A stretch of DNA of 24,196 nucleotides from CAVSUR01 sp052143655 (lineage in GTDB: Bacteria > Actinomycetota > Actinomycetes > Streptosporangiales > Streptosporangiaceae): the NCBI GenBank assembly GCA_052143655.1, contig JBKQSL010000245.1, positions 1-24,196 on the forward strand, in the 5' to 3' direction. Made by a program: the position numbers and the translations under genes. The notes beneath the pieces were generated by a model that was not told the origin of the DNA, did no database searches, and was given only the letters and a program-made list of their open reading frames with translations. Of the stretch, positions 10,661-16,929 are shown in pieces (the first letter of the stretch is position 1; every line of letters begins with the position of its first letter).

Positions 10661-10819
10661 GCTGCTCACCGCCTCCCGCCGGCGCCCCCGGGCCACCGCG
10701 GCGCGCGGCCCCGGCTGCCGCGGCCCGCGAGCTTTCATGATCTCGGAGAGTTTTCAGGTCTATATGCGGAAAAGTCTCCGAGATCATGCGGCAGCGACGG
10801 CGCAAGGCCGCGGGCGCGC
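10661..10819. other. 159-base carA-carB gap
   Basis: The only long gap inside an otherwise tightly packed pyr operon. It contains a 53-base palindromic element (10736-10788) and the carB Shine-Dalgarno (near 10670). I see no gene in it and no convincing promoter for carB. Confidence 0.6.
10736..10788. repeat. 53-base palindromic element between carA and carB
   Basis: CATGATCTCGGAGA (10736-10749) and TCTCCGAGATCATG (10775-10788) are perfect 14-bp inverted repeats. After one G/G mismatch the stem continues 5 bp (TTTTC, 10751-10755, with GAAAA, 10769-10773), around a 13-base loop. The inside is AT-rich (TTTTC, TATAT, GAAAA), unlike everything around it. No U-tract follows in the direction of transcription, so it is not a standard terminator. 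It could be a REP/MITE-like dispersed repeat, an mRNA-processing or stability hairpin, or an attenuator. Confidence 0.8.
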
Positions 10820-12070
10820 TCACCGGGACTGCTCCATCAGCTCGCAGAACTTGGCGAACTCCCCCACCGCGTCGTGCGGACCGGGCGCGGCCTCCGGGTG
10901 GTACTGGACCGTGACCGCGGGCGCGTCCAGCAGCCGCAGGCCCTCGACCACGCCGTCGTTGAGGTCGATGTGGGTGACCTCGGCCAAGCCGAACGCCGTG
11001 TCGAACCGCAGCGACTGCCGCGCCGCGCCCGGTGCCCACCGCCAGCCCGCGGCACGGTCCTGGTCCGGCCCGGCGCCGTTCTGGTCCGGCCCGGCGCCGT
11101 CCTGGTCCGGCCCGGCGCCGGGCATGGCGACGGCGAAGCCGTGGTTGTGGCTGGTGATCTGGACCCGGCCAGTGCGCAGGTCGGCAACCGGCCGGTTCAG
11201 CCCGCGGTGGCCGAAGCGCAGCTTGTAGGTCGCCAGCCCGAGAGCACGGCCCATGATCTGGCTGCCCAGGCAGATGCCGAAGACCGGCAGCCGGGCGGCC
11301 AGCACGCCGCGCATCGCGTCGACGGCGTAGCCCGCGGCCGCCGGGTCGCCGGGCCCGTTGGAGAAGAACACGCCGTCAGGGCTGATCTCCAGGATCTGCT
11401 CCGCGGTGGTCGTGGCGGGCAGCACGTGCACCTCGCAGCCCAGCTCCGCCAGGTAGCGGGGGGTCGAGGCCTTGATGCCCAGGTCGACCGCGGCCACCCG
11501 GTACCGGGCCGGGCCGCCCTGCGGCCGAGCCACCACGTACGGCGCGGCGGTCGAGACCTCGCGGGCCAGGTCCGCGCCGGTCATCGGCGGGCTGGCCAGC
11601 ACCCGTTCCAGCAGCGCGGCCGGGTCGGCGATCCGGGTGCTGATCGCCGCCCGCATCGCGCCCCGCTCGCGCAGGTGCCGGGTCAGCGCCCGGGTGCCGG
11701 TGATCGCGATGCCGGTGACGTCCTGGGCCGCCAGCTCCGCCTCCAGGCTGCGCTGCGCCCGCCAGCTGGAGCGGATCCGGGATGGCTCGCGGATCACGTA
11801 GCCGCTGACCCAGATCCGGCGCGATTCCGGATCCTCGTCGTTGACCCCGGTGTTGCCGATGTGCGGGGCGGTCATGGCCACGATCTGCCGGCAGTAGGAC
11901 GGGTCGGTCAGCGTCTCCTGGTAGCCGGTCATGCCGGTGTTGAACACCATCTCGCCGAACGTCTCGCCGTCCGCGCCGAACGCGGTGCCCGCGAACGTCG
12001 TCCCGTCCTCGAGCACCAGGATTGCCGGCCGGGCGGCCCCCGCCGGTCCGGCGGCAGGGTGCCCGGTCAC
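10820..12070 (-). CDS. carA: carbamoyl-phosphate synthase small (glutaminase) subunit
   Basis: Class I glutamine amidotransferase that hydrolyses glutamine and channels ammonia to CarB. The N-terminal CPSase domain has the family LEDGTTFAGTAFG and GEMVFNTGMTGYQE, near residues 20-55. The glutaminase domain has FFSNGPGDP near 235-243, nucleophile Cys267 in FGICLGSQ, SHNHGFAV at 307-314, and catalytic His391/Glu393 in YHPEAAPGPHD. Between SHNHGFAV and AEVTHI is an unusual insert with three copies of GAGPDQ(D/N) (residues 318-338), encoded by a 21-bp tandem repeat. GTG 12070 overlaps the pyrC stop by four bases (GTGA), with GGGAAG upstream. Confidence 0.97.
   Translation of the reverse strand: MTGHPAAGPAGAARPAILVLEDGTTFAGTAFGADGETFGEMVFNTGMTGYQETLTDPSYCRQIVAMTAPHIGNTGVNDEDPESRRIWVSGYVIREPSRIRSSWRAQRSLEAELAAQDVTGIAITGTRALTRHLRERGAMRAAISTRIADPAALLERVLASPPMTGADLAREVSTAAPYVVARPQGGPARYRVAAVDLGIKASTPRYLAELGCEVHVLPATTTAEQILEISPDGVFFSNGPGDPAAAGYAVDAMRGVLAARLPVFGICLGSQIMGRALGLATYKLRFGHRGLNRPVADLRTGRVQITSHNHGFAVAMPGAGPDQDGAGPDQNGAGPDQDRAAGWRWAPGAARQSLRFDTAFGLAEVTHIDLNDGVVEGLRLLDAPAVTVQYHPEAAPGPHDAVGEFAKFCELMEQSR
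11060..11122. repeat. 21-bp x3 in-frame tandem repeat inside carA
   Basis: Three copies of CTGGTCCGGCCCGGCGCCG plus two variable bases lie at 11060-11080, 11081-11101 and 11102-11122. They encode three GAGPDQD/N heptapeptides on the minus strand. The copies are nearly identical at DNA level, so the expansion is recent. A multiple of three keeps carA in frame. Confidence 0.9.
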
Positions 12071-13425
12071 CGTGCCAGCTTCCCGTCGAGCACTGTCGGC
12101 GTGCCGCGCAGGAACGTCGCGATCACCTGGCCGGGCAGCTCCTGGCCGGCGAACGGCGAGTTCCGGCTGCGGGAGGCATGCTCCGCCGGGTCCACCACGG
12201 ACCGGGCGGCCGGGTCATACAGCACCAGGTTGGCCGGGGAGCCCGCGGCGACCGGAGCGCCGTGCCGCGGCGCCTGCTGGCCGTCGCTGCCCGCGGCCCG
12301 CCCGTCGAGCCGGCCGATGGCGGCCGGCCGCGCCGACATCCGGTCGGCCACGTCGGCCCAGTCCAGCAGGCCGGTCTCGACCATCGCGGCGTGCACCACC
12401 CGCAGCGCGGTCTCTAGCCCGGTCATCCCGAACGCGGCGACCGTCCACTCGCTTTCCTTGTCCTCCAGCGGGTGCGGGGCATGGTCGGTGGCGACGCAGT
12501 CGATGGTGCCGTCGGCCAGCCCGGCGCGCAGCGCGGCCACGTCCGCCGCGGTGCGCAGCGGCGGGTTGACCTTGTACACCGGGTCGTAGCCCGTTGTCAG
12601 GTCCTCGGTCAGCAGCAGGTGATGCGGGGTCACCTCGGCACTCACCCGCCACCCCTTGGACTTCGCCCAGCGGATGATCTCGACCGAGCCCGCTGTCGAC
12701 ACGTGGCATACGTGCAGCGCCGAGCCGACGTGCGCGGCGAGCAGGCAGTCCCGCGCGATGACCGCTTCCTCGGCCACGGCGGGCCAGCCGGCCAGGCCGA
12801 GACGGCCCGACATCTCCCCCTCGTTGACCTGGGCGCCGTCGGTGAGCCGGGGCTCCTGGGCGTGCTGGGCGATCACCCCGTCGAACGCCTTGACGTACTC
12901 CAGCGCGCGGCGCATGAGGACCGCGTCGGACACGCAGGTCCCGTCGTCGGAGAACACCCGCACCCGGGCGGCCGAGTCGGCCATCGCGCCCAGCTCGGCG
13001 AGATGACGCCCGGCCAGCCCGGTGGTCACCGCGCCGACCGGGCGCACGTCGCAGTGCCCGGCCTGGCGGCCGAGCCGCCAGATCTGTTCCACCACCCCGG
13101 CGGTGTCGGCGACCGGGTCGGTGTTGGCCATCGCGTGCACGGCGGTGAACCCGCCCAGGGCGGCGGCGGCCGTGCCCGTGCGCACCGTCTCTGCGTCCTC
13201 GCGGCCCGGCTCGCGCAGGTGGGTGTGCAGGTCCACCAGCCCGGGCAGGGCGATCAGCCCGGCCGCGTCCAGTACCTGCGGGCCGGCCGCCGACGCGGCG
13301 GCGGCCGGGCCCACCTCGGTGATGAGCCCGCCGCGCAGCAGGATGTCGGCCGGCTCGCCGCCGAGCGGCGCGGCCCCGGCGATCAGCCAGTCGGGCCTGT
13401 CGGCCGCGCTGTCCGCTGATGTCAT
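12067..13425 (-). CDS. pyrC: dihydroorotase, type I
   Basis: Cyclises carbamoyl aspartate to dihydroorotate. The 452-aa amidohydrolase has the metal-binding pair His67/His69 in DLHTHLREPG, Asp160-Asp161 in VFSDDG, His188 in IAQHAQE, His241 in HVCHVS and Asp314/His315/His318 in ATDHAPH. These mark the long bacterial type I enzyme. ATG 13425 overlaps the pyrB stop by four bases (ATGA) and has GGAGGCG 7-8 bases upstream, so the longer frame to 13749 is rejected. Its end overlaps the carA start, without the extra membrane-protein gene that M. tuberculosis (Rv1382) has here. Confidence 0.97.
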   Translation of the reverse strand: MTSADSAADRPDWLIAGAAPLGGEPADILLRGGLITEVGPAAAASAAGPQVLDAAGLIALPGLVDLHTHLREPGREDAETVRTGTAAAALGGFTAVHAMANTDPVADTAGVVEQIWRLGRQAGHCDVRPVGAVTTGLAGRHLAELGAMADSAARVRVFSDDGTCVSDAVLMRRALEYVKAFDGVIAQHAQEPRLTDGAQVNEGEMSGRLGLAGWPAVAEEAVIARDCLLAAHVGSALHVCHVSTAGSVEIIRWAKSKGWRVSAEVTPHHLLLTEDLTTGYDPVYKVNPPLRTAADVAALRAGLADGTIDCVATDHAPHPLEDKESEWTVAAFGMTGLETALRVVHAAMVETGLLDWADVADRMSARPAAIGRLDGRAAGSDGQQAPRHGAPVAAGSPANLVLYDPAARSVVDPAEHASRSRNSPFAGQELPGQVIATFLRGTPTVLDGKLAR

Positions 13426-14345
13426 CGCTGCGCCTCCGATCCGCCGAGCAGCAGGTAGAGCACGGCCATCCGCACGCTCACCCCGTTGGTGACCTGGGCC
13501 ACGATCGTGGACCTGGGCGAGTCCGCGACCTCCGCGGCGATCTCCACGCCGCGGTTCATCGGCCCGGGATGCATCACGATCGCGTGCTCGGGCAGCAGCG
13601 CCATCCGGTCGGCGTCCAGCCCGTACCGGCGGCTGTACTCGCGGACCGTCGGGAAGTAGGCCGCGTTCATCCGCTCCTGCTGCACCCGCAGCATCATCAC
13701 CACGTCGGTCTTGGGCAGCGTGGCCGACAGGTCGTAGGAGACCGCGCACGGCCAGCCGCCGACCGCGACCGGCAGCAGGGTGGGCGGCGCGACCAGCGTG
13801 ACCTCAGCGCCGAGGGTGTCCAGCAGCAGCACGTTGGACCGGGCCACCCGGCTGTGCAGCACGTCGCCCACGATAGTCACCCGCAGCCCGGCCAGCCGGC
13901 CGAGGCGGCGGCGCATCGTGAACGCGTCCAGCAGCGCCTGGGTGGGGTGCTCGTGCGCGCCGTCGCCCGCGTTGATCACGCTGCCGCGCACCCAGCCGGC
14001 CAGCCGGTGCGGCGCGCCGGAGGCGCCGTGCCGCACGACCACGGCATCGGCGCCCATCGCCTCCAGCGTGAGCGCGGTGTCCTTGAGGCTCTCCCCCTTG
14101 GCAACGCTCGATCCCTTGGCCGAGAAGTTGATCACGTCGGCGGACAGCCGCTTGGCGGCGGCCTCGAACGAGATCCGGGTGCGGGTGGAGTCCTCGTAGA
14201 ACAGGTTGACCACCGTGCGGCCGCGCAGCGTGGGCAGCTTGCGGATCGGCCGGTCGGCGACGCTGGCAAGCTCCTCGGCGGTGTCCAGGATCAGCAGGGC
14301 GTCGTCCCGGCTCAGGTCGGCCACGGAGATCAGGTGCCGGTTCAT
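13422..14345 (-). CDS. pyrB: aspartate carbamoyltransferase catalytic subunit
   Basis: Joins carbamoyl phosphate to aspartate, the committed step of pyrimidine synthesis. The 307-aa protein has FYEDSTRTRISFE near residue 50-61 (carbamoyl-phosphate binding STRTR at 53-57), Lys83 in SSVAKGES from the neighbouring active site, GDGAHEHPTQALLD near 127-140 and MHPGPMNRGVEI near the end. ATG 14345 shares ATGA with the pyrR stop and has AGGAGG 7 bases upstream. No pyrI regulatory-chain gene is nearby; regulation is more likely through PyrR. Confidence 0.98.
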   Translation of the reverse strand: MNRHLISVADLSRDDALLILDTAEELASVADRPIRKLPTLRGRTVVNLFYEDSTRTRISFEAAAKRLSADVINFSAKGSSVAKGESLKDTALTLEAMGADAVVVRHGASGAPHRLAGWVRGSVINAGDGAHEHPTQALLDAFTMRRRLGRLAGLRVTIVGDVLHSRVARSNVLLLDTLGAEVTLVAPPTLLPVAVGGWPCAVSYDLSATLPKTDVVMMLRVQQERMNAAYFPTVREYSRRYGLDADRMALLPEHAIVMHPGPMNRGVEIAAEVADSPRSTIVAQVTNGVSVRMAVLYLLLGGSEAQR

Positions 14346-15064
14346 GCGCTGGCCTCCTGCCCGGCGCCGGCCAGACTGGCGGGCGGCGCGGCCGTGCCGA
14401 GCACGACCGCGTCCCGGCCATCAATCTCGGCCAGCAGCACCTTGACCACCTCGCGCTGCGAGGTGGGCAGGTTCTTGCCGACGTAGTCCGCCCGGATCGG
14501 CAGCTCCCGGTGGCCACGGTCGACCAGCACCGCCAGCTGCACGGCCCGGGGCCGGCCGAGGTCGCTGAGCGCGTCCAGGGCCGCCCGCACGGTCCGGCCC
14601 GAGTACAGCACGTCGTCGACGAGCACGACGATCTTGCCGTCAATGCCGCGGGCGGGCAGGTCCGTGTGGCCGAGCGGCCGGGTCGGCCGCAGCCGCAGGT
14701 CATCGCGGTACATGGTGATGTCCAGCGAGCCGACCTGGACGGCATGGCCCTCGACCTGCTCGAGCCGCTCGCCGAGACGGTGCGCCAGCGGCACGCCGCG
14801 GGTCGGGATGCCCATCAGCACCACGTCGGCGGCGCCCTCGGTGCGCTCGAGTATCTGATGCGCGATGCGGGTCAGCGCGCGGCCCATCTCGGCGGGCTCC
14901 CACACCGTCTTGCCGGTGCCGCCGGTGGGCAGGGTTTCGGCGTGGCGGGCCGACTCGGCGACCGGGACCGGACCACCCGGCTCGGGCGGCCTGCCCGCGG
15001 GCGCCGGTTGCGGCCGAGGAGCGGCAGTGCCCCGCTCGCCTTCGGCCGGGTTCATCGCAGGCAT
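14342..15064 (-). CDS. pyrR: PyrR, pyr mRNA-binding regulator / uracil phosphoribosyltransferase
   Basis: Binds pyr leader RNA when UMP is high and also has uracil phosphoribosyltransferase activity. The PRPP-binding loop VVLVDDVLYSGRT is at residues 146-158, preceded by VVLMGIPTRGVPLA near 81-94 and DITMYRDDL near 115-123. At 240 aa it is longer than usual (about 180-200): the first 50 residues are a Pro/Gly/Ala-rich extension and the last 15 are also extra. ATG 15064 has AAAGGGGG 8 bases upstream; a second in-frame ATG at 15055 lacks a site. It is the first gene of the operon, and its own leader holds the PyrR-binding loop. Confidence 0.96.
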   Translation of the reverse strand: MPAMNPAEGERGTAAPRPQPAPAGRPPEPGGPVPVAESARHAETLPTGGTGKTVWEPAEMGRALTRIAHQILERTEGAADVVLMGIPTRGVPLAHRLGERLEQVEGHAVQVGSLDITMYRDDLRLRPTRPLGHTDLPARGIDGKIVVLVDDVLYSGRTVRAALDALSDLGRPRAVQLAVLVDRGHRELPIRADYVGKNLPTSQREVVKVLLAEIDGRDAVVLGTAAPPASLAGAGQEASA

Positions 15065-15068
15065 GAAG

Positions 15069-15107
15069 AAGACCCCCTTTCCCGCCTCTCCGGACGGGTC
15101 TTAAAGG
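15069..15107 (-). promoter_or_regulatory. PyrR-binding loop overlapping the pyrR ribosome binding site
   Basis: The minus-strand leader contains CCTTTAAGACCC, then GTCCGGAGAGGC, then GGGAAAGG. This closely resembles the PyrR-binding loop core GTCCxGAGAGGC of Bacillus and mycobacterial pyr leaders. The flanks AAGACCC (15096-15102) and GGGTCTT (15069-15075) are perfect complements. They form a 7-bp stem that takes in part of the Shine-Dalgarno AAAGGGGG (15073-15080). Repression of translation initiation by bound PyrR, as proposed for M. smegmatis, is the likely mechanism; no attenuator terminator is visible. Confidence 0.8.
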
Positions 15108-15476
15108 ACGTCGGACGGCCTCACCGTATCAGGCCGCAATCCCGCCTGCCGCCGCAGCCAGAAGGACACGCGGGACATAGCACGCGCAGCGGACGGCACT
15201 GGCCGGACGCCGCCTGGCCGGCCAGGCATCAGCCGGACCTGCCGTGGCCCGCGGCGCCGCCCTGATCCGGGGCACGCCGAGTGACCGGCAGTGACGTTTA
15301 TCACATTTTGTAGCAGAACATGCCGTTTGGCGAGTTCCTGTTGCGGACCGCCGGGCAGACTGAGCATCCCGCCGGAGCCGGCGATTCTGCCCTGCTGACG
15401 GCACCGCGGGCCGCGGCGAGCCGGCCCGCGCCGATGCGCCACCGCGGGTAAGTTGATCCGCTTTTTGCCATTCGGC
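15108..15476. other. divergent pyrR-bldD intergenic region
   Basis: No gene is visible. The region must hold the minus-strand pyr operon promoter, but I found no hexamer pair of good quality for it. It contains a CRP-like palindrome at 15290-15305 beside an AT-rich stretch (to about 15325). Confidence 0.5.
15290..15305. promoter_or_regulatory. CRP-family operator candidate
   Basis: AGTGA-CGTTTA-TCACA matches the CRP-family consensus TGTGA-N6-TCACA at 9 of 10 fixed positions. It lies between the divergent pyrR and bldD genes, about 190 bases from the bldD -35 and 225 bases from the pyrR start. At this distance it could serve an unrecognised pyr promoter or act from upstream on bldD. Confidence 0.55.
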
Positions 15477-15505
15477 TTGACCTTGTCGCCCTCGCGGCCT
15501 ACCGT
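15477..15505 (+). promoter_or_regulatory. bldD promoter
   Basis: TTGACC (15477-15482), a 17-base spacer and TACCGT (15500-15505) form a good housekeeping-type promoter. Transcription would start near 15512, giving a leader of about 45 bases with AGGGGA (15543-15548) before ATG 15558. It overlaps a BldD-box-like palindrome. Confidence 0.7.
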
Positions 15506-15517
15506 CACTGTGCGTAA
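15505..15517 (+). promoter_or_regulatory. probable BldD operator (autoregulation)
   Basis: TCACTGTGCGTAA fits the BldD box TnACnC(A/T)GnGTnA at 8 of 9 fixed positions. It covers the end of the -10 and the predicted transcription start of bldD. S. coelicolor BldD is known to repress its own promoter, so this is the expected place for such a site. Confidence 0.6.
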
Positions 15518-15557
15518 CCACCACCGAATGCACGACCAGGCCAGGGGACCCGAACAC

Positions 15558-16052
15558 ATGCCATCTGACTACGCCAAAACCCTGGGCGCGCGGCTGCGGG
15601 CCATCCGCACGCAGCAGGGGCTCTCGCTGCACGGTGTCGAGGAGAAGTCCCGCGGCCGGTGGAAGGCCGTCGTCGTGGGCTCCTACGAGCGGGGCGACCG
15701 CTCGGTGACCGTGCAGAAGCTGGCCGAGCTTGCCGAGTTCTACGGCGTGCCGGTCTCCGAGCTGCTGCCCGGCGACGTGCTGCCCGCGCTGATCGCGCCG
15801 GCCCCGAAGCTCGTCATCGATCTTGAGCGGATGGCCCAGCTGCCGAAGGAGCAGACCGGCCCGCTCGCCCGCTACGTTGCCACGATCCAGAGCCAGCGCG
15901 GCGACTACAACGGCCGCGTGCTGTCCATCCGCCAGGAGGACCTGCGGTCGCTGGCCGTCATCTACGACAAGTCACCCGCGGACCTCACCGAGGAACTGAT
16001 CAGCTGGGGAGTCCTGAACTCTGACGCCCGCGGGGCCATCGAGTCGTTCTGA
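15558..16052 (+). CDS. bldD: BldD, c-di-GMP-responsive developmental regulator
   Basis: Master repressor of sporulation genes in Streptomyces; it dimerises and binds DNA when loaded with tetrameric c-di-GMP. The 164-aa product closely follows S. coelicolor BldD. It has an N-terminal XRE-type helix-turn-helix (residues 1-70, QQGLSLHGVEEKS and VVVGSYERGDR) and a C-terminal domain with the c-di-GMP signature RGD-x8-RxxD: Arg114, Asp116, Arg125, Asp128. The numbering matches the Streptomyces protein. ATG 15558 has AGGGGA 9 bases upstream and matches the family start; an in-frame ATG at 15528 is less likely. It is divergent from the pyr operon, as in S. coelicolor. Confidence 0.97.
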   Translation: MPSDYAKTLGARLRAIRTQQGLSLHGVEEKSRGRWKAVVVGSYERGDRSVTVQKLAELAEFYGVPVSELLPGDVLPALIAPAPKLVIDLERMAQLPKEQTGPLARYVATIQSQRGDYNGRVLSIRQEDLRSLAVIYDKSPADLTEELISWGVLNSDARGAIESF

Positions 16053-16053
16053 C

Positions 16054-16098
16054 GGCCAGGTGCCGACTGTCACCGCGCACGGCAGTCGGCGACTGGCC
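16054..16098. terminator. bldD terminator hairpin, probably bidirectional
   Basis: Directly after the bldD stop, GGCCAG (16054-16059) pairs with CTGGCC (16093-16098) and GCCGACTG (16062-16069) with CAGTCGGC (16083-16090). The two helices are separated only by a 2x2 internal loop. It has no U-tract. It lies between convergent genes (bldD and the HEPN gene) and could serve both strands. Confidence 0.7.
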
Positions 16099-16162
16099 AG
16101 CGCCGCCCGGCCTGCCGGTGCCGCCAGTCGGCGCAGCGCGTCAGCCGGGGCCGTGAGCCGGC

Positions 16163-16213
16163 CGGGCACGTCAGCCGACCGGGCACGTCAGCCGGCCGGG
16201 CACGTCAGCCAGC
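16163..16213. repeat. 17-bp x3 tandem repeat
   Basis: CGGGCACGTCAGCC followed by three slightly variable bases occurs at 16163-16179, 16180-16196 and 16197-16213. The third copy overlaps the last codons and stop of the HEPN gene (stop 16205-16207); the other two lie in the convergent gap to bldD. Confidence 0.9.
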
Positions 16214-16672
16214 GCTGCGCAGCGGCAGCAGCGGCTGAGCCGGGGCCCCCAGCGCGCTTTCCGCGAGCGAGACGAAGGTCTCCGCATCCCGCAGCAGGTC
16301 GTCGGCCTCTCGCGGGGAAACCGCCCGCGGCAGGCCGGCCTCGGCCGCGGCCCGCTTGCCCGCTCCCGCCGCGAAGAACGCCGCCCACTCACTGAGCGCC
16401 GGCTCGACCCGCGGCAGCAGTTCCCAGACGCTCTGCGGCCGCTTCCGGCGGCCCGAGGTGCCCGGCTCCGCCCGGGCCGCGACCACGGCCGCCGCCGCGC
16501 GCAGCGCGGCCAGGTGTGCCGCCACGTACCGGCCGGCGGCCGAGGACTCGCACTCGGCCGCCGCCAGCCCGTGCCGCGCGGACTCGAGGAGCGCCATCGC
16601 CGACGGCGCCACCCGGCCCGGCCGGTCCGGGTGCCGGGACTTGTCTGGGTATACCTGCGCGATCGTGCTCAT
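16205..16672 (-). CDS. SAV_6107-family HEPN domain protein
   Basis: The 155-aa, helix-rich protein matches the actinobacterial SAV_6107 HEPN family, as I recall it: LLESARHGLAAAE, RYVAAHLAALRAAAAV, RPQSVWELLPRVEPALSEWAAFFAAGA and VSPREADDLLRDAETF. It has R48-YVAA-H53, which fits the Rx4-6H motif of HEPN ribonucleases, so RNase activity is possible but unproven. ATG 16672 has a strong AAAGGAG site 6 bases upstream; an upstream extension of the frame to 16852 is rejected. It is divergent from a GNAT acetyltransferase and convergent with bldD. I do not know its cellular role. Confidence 0.85.
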   Translation of the reverse strand: MSTIAQVYPDKSRHPDRPGRVAPSAMALLESARHGLAAAECESSAAGRYVAAHLAALRAAAAVVAARAEPGTSGRRKRPQSVWELLPRVEPALSEWAAFFAAGAGKRAAAEAGLPRAVSPREADDLLRDAETFVSLAESALGAPAQPLLPLRSAG

Positions 16673-16773
16673 CGTCACTCCTTTACATCCGCCGGGCTCC
16701 GCGGGGCCGGGCCAGTCGCCGGTCGGCCCGCCGGTACCCGGCAGTCCGGTTGACCGGCCCCGGGCTGTCCTGC

Positions 16774-16790
16774 CTGTTCTATTCGAACAG
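16774..16790. promoter_or_regulatory. 6-bp inverted repeat, operator candidate
   Basis: CTGTTC and GAACAG flank TATTC. It sits about 100 bases upstream of the HEPN start. The halves point outward relative to the actinobacterial LexA box (GAAC-N4-GTTC), so it is not an SOS box. Confidence 0.4.
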
Positions 16791-16916
16791 AGATTCGGTC
16801 TACTGTCCAGTCGATTGCAGCTGCGTTCGAAGTTAGCGGGGGGCTCTGACAAAACGGCCGGCGATCAGGGTGGCAGGGCCGCCGGGGCAGCCAGGCGGCT
16901 CGCCGGCGAGATGTCA

Positions 16917-16922
16917 TACCCT
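16917..16922 (+). promoter_or_regulatory. -10 box placing a leaderless start for the GNAT gene
   Basis: TACCCT ends 7 bases before GTG 16930. This is the spacing at which transcription would begin at or next to the start codon. There is no Shine-Dalgarno before that GTG. Confidence 0.5.
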
Positions 16923-16929
16923 GGCCGCT

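Larger units (their letters stand above)
16673..16929. other. divergent HEPN-GNAT intergenic region
   Basis: No gene. The stretch 16770-16860 is less GC-rich than its surroundings. It contains the palindrome CTGTTC-TATTC-GAACAG (16774-16790), a nearby ACTG-TC-CAGT, and a second TTCGAA (near 16830). These probably mark the HEPN promoter and an operator, but I cannot place a reliable -35/-10 pair for the minus strand. Confidence 0.5.

Noticed and set aside
10661..10738. A longer carB start at 10738
   Set aside because: It begins inside the palindromic element, adds Arg-rich sequence absent from the family, and ATG 10660 has a good ribosome site.
15108..15476. A classical PyrR attenuator with antiterminator and U-tract terminator
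   Set aside because: The PyrR-binding loop is next to the start codon and no U-tract hairpin follows it; control of translation fits better.
16163..16213. A CRISPR array
   Set aside because: The 17-bp units are directly adjacent without spacers and there are only three; no cas genes are present.
16774..16790. A LexA/SOS box in the HEPN-GNAT region
   Set aside because: Actinobacterial boxes read GAAC-N4-GTTC; here the halves are GTTC-N5-GAAC, in the opposite arrangement.
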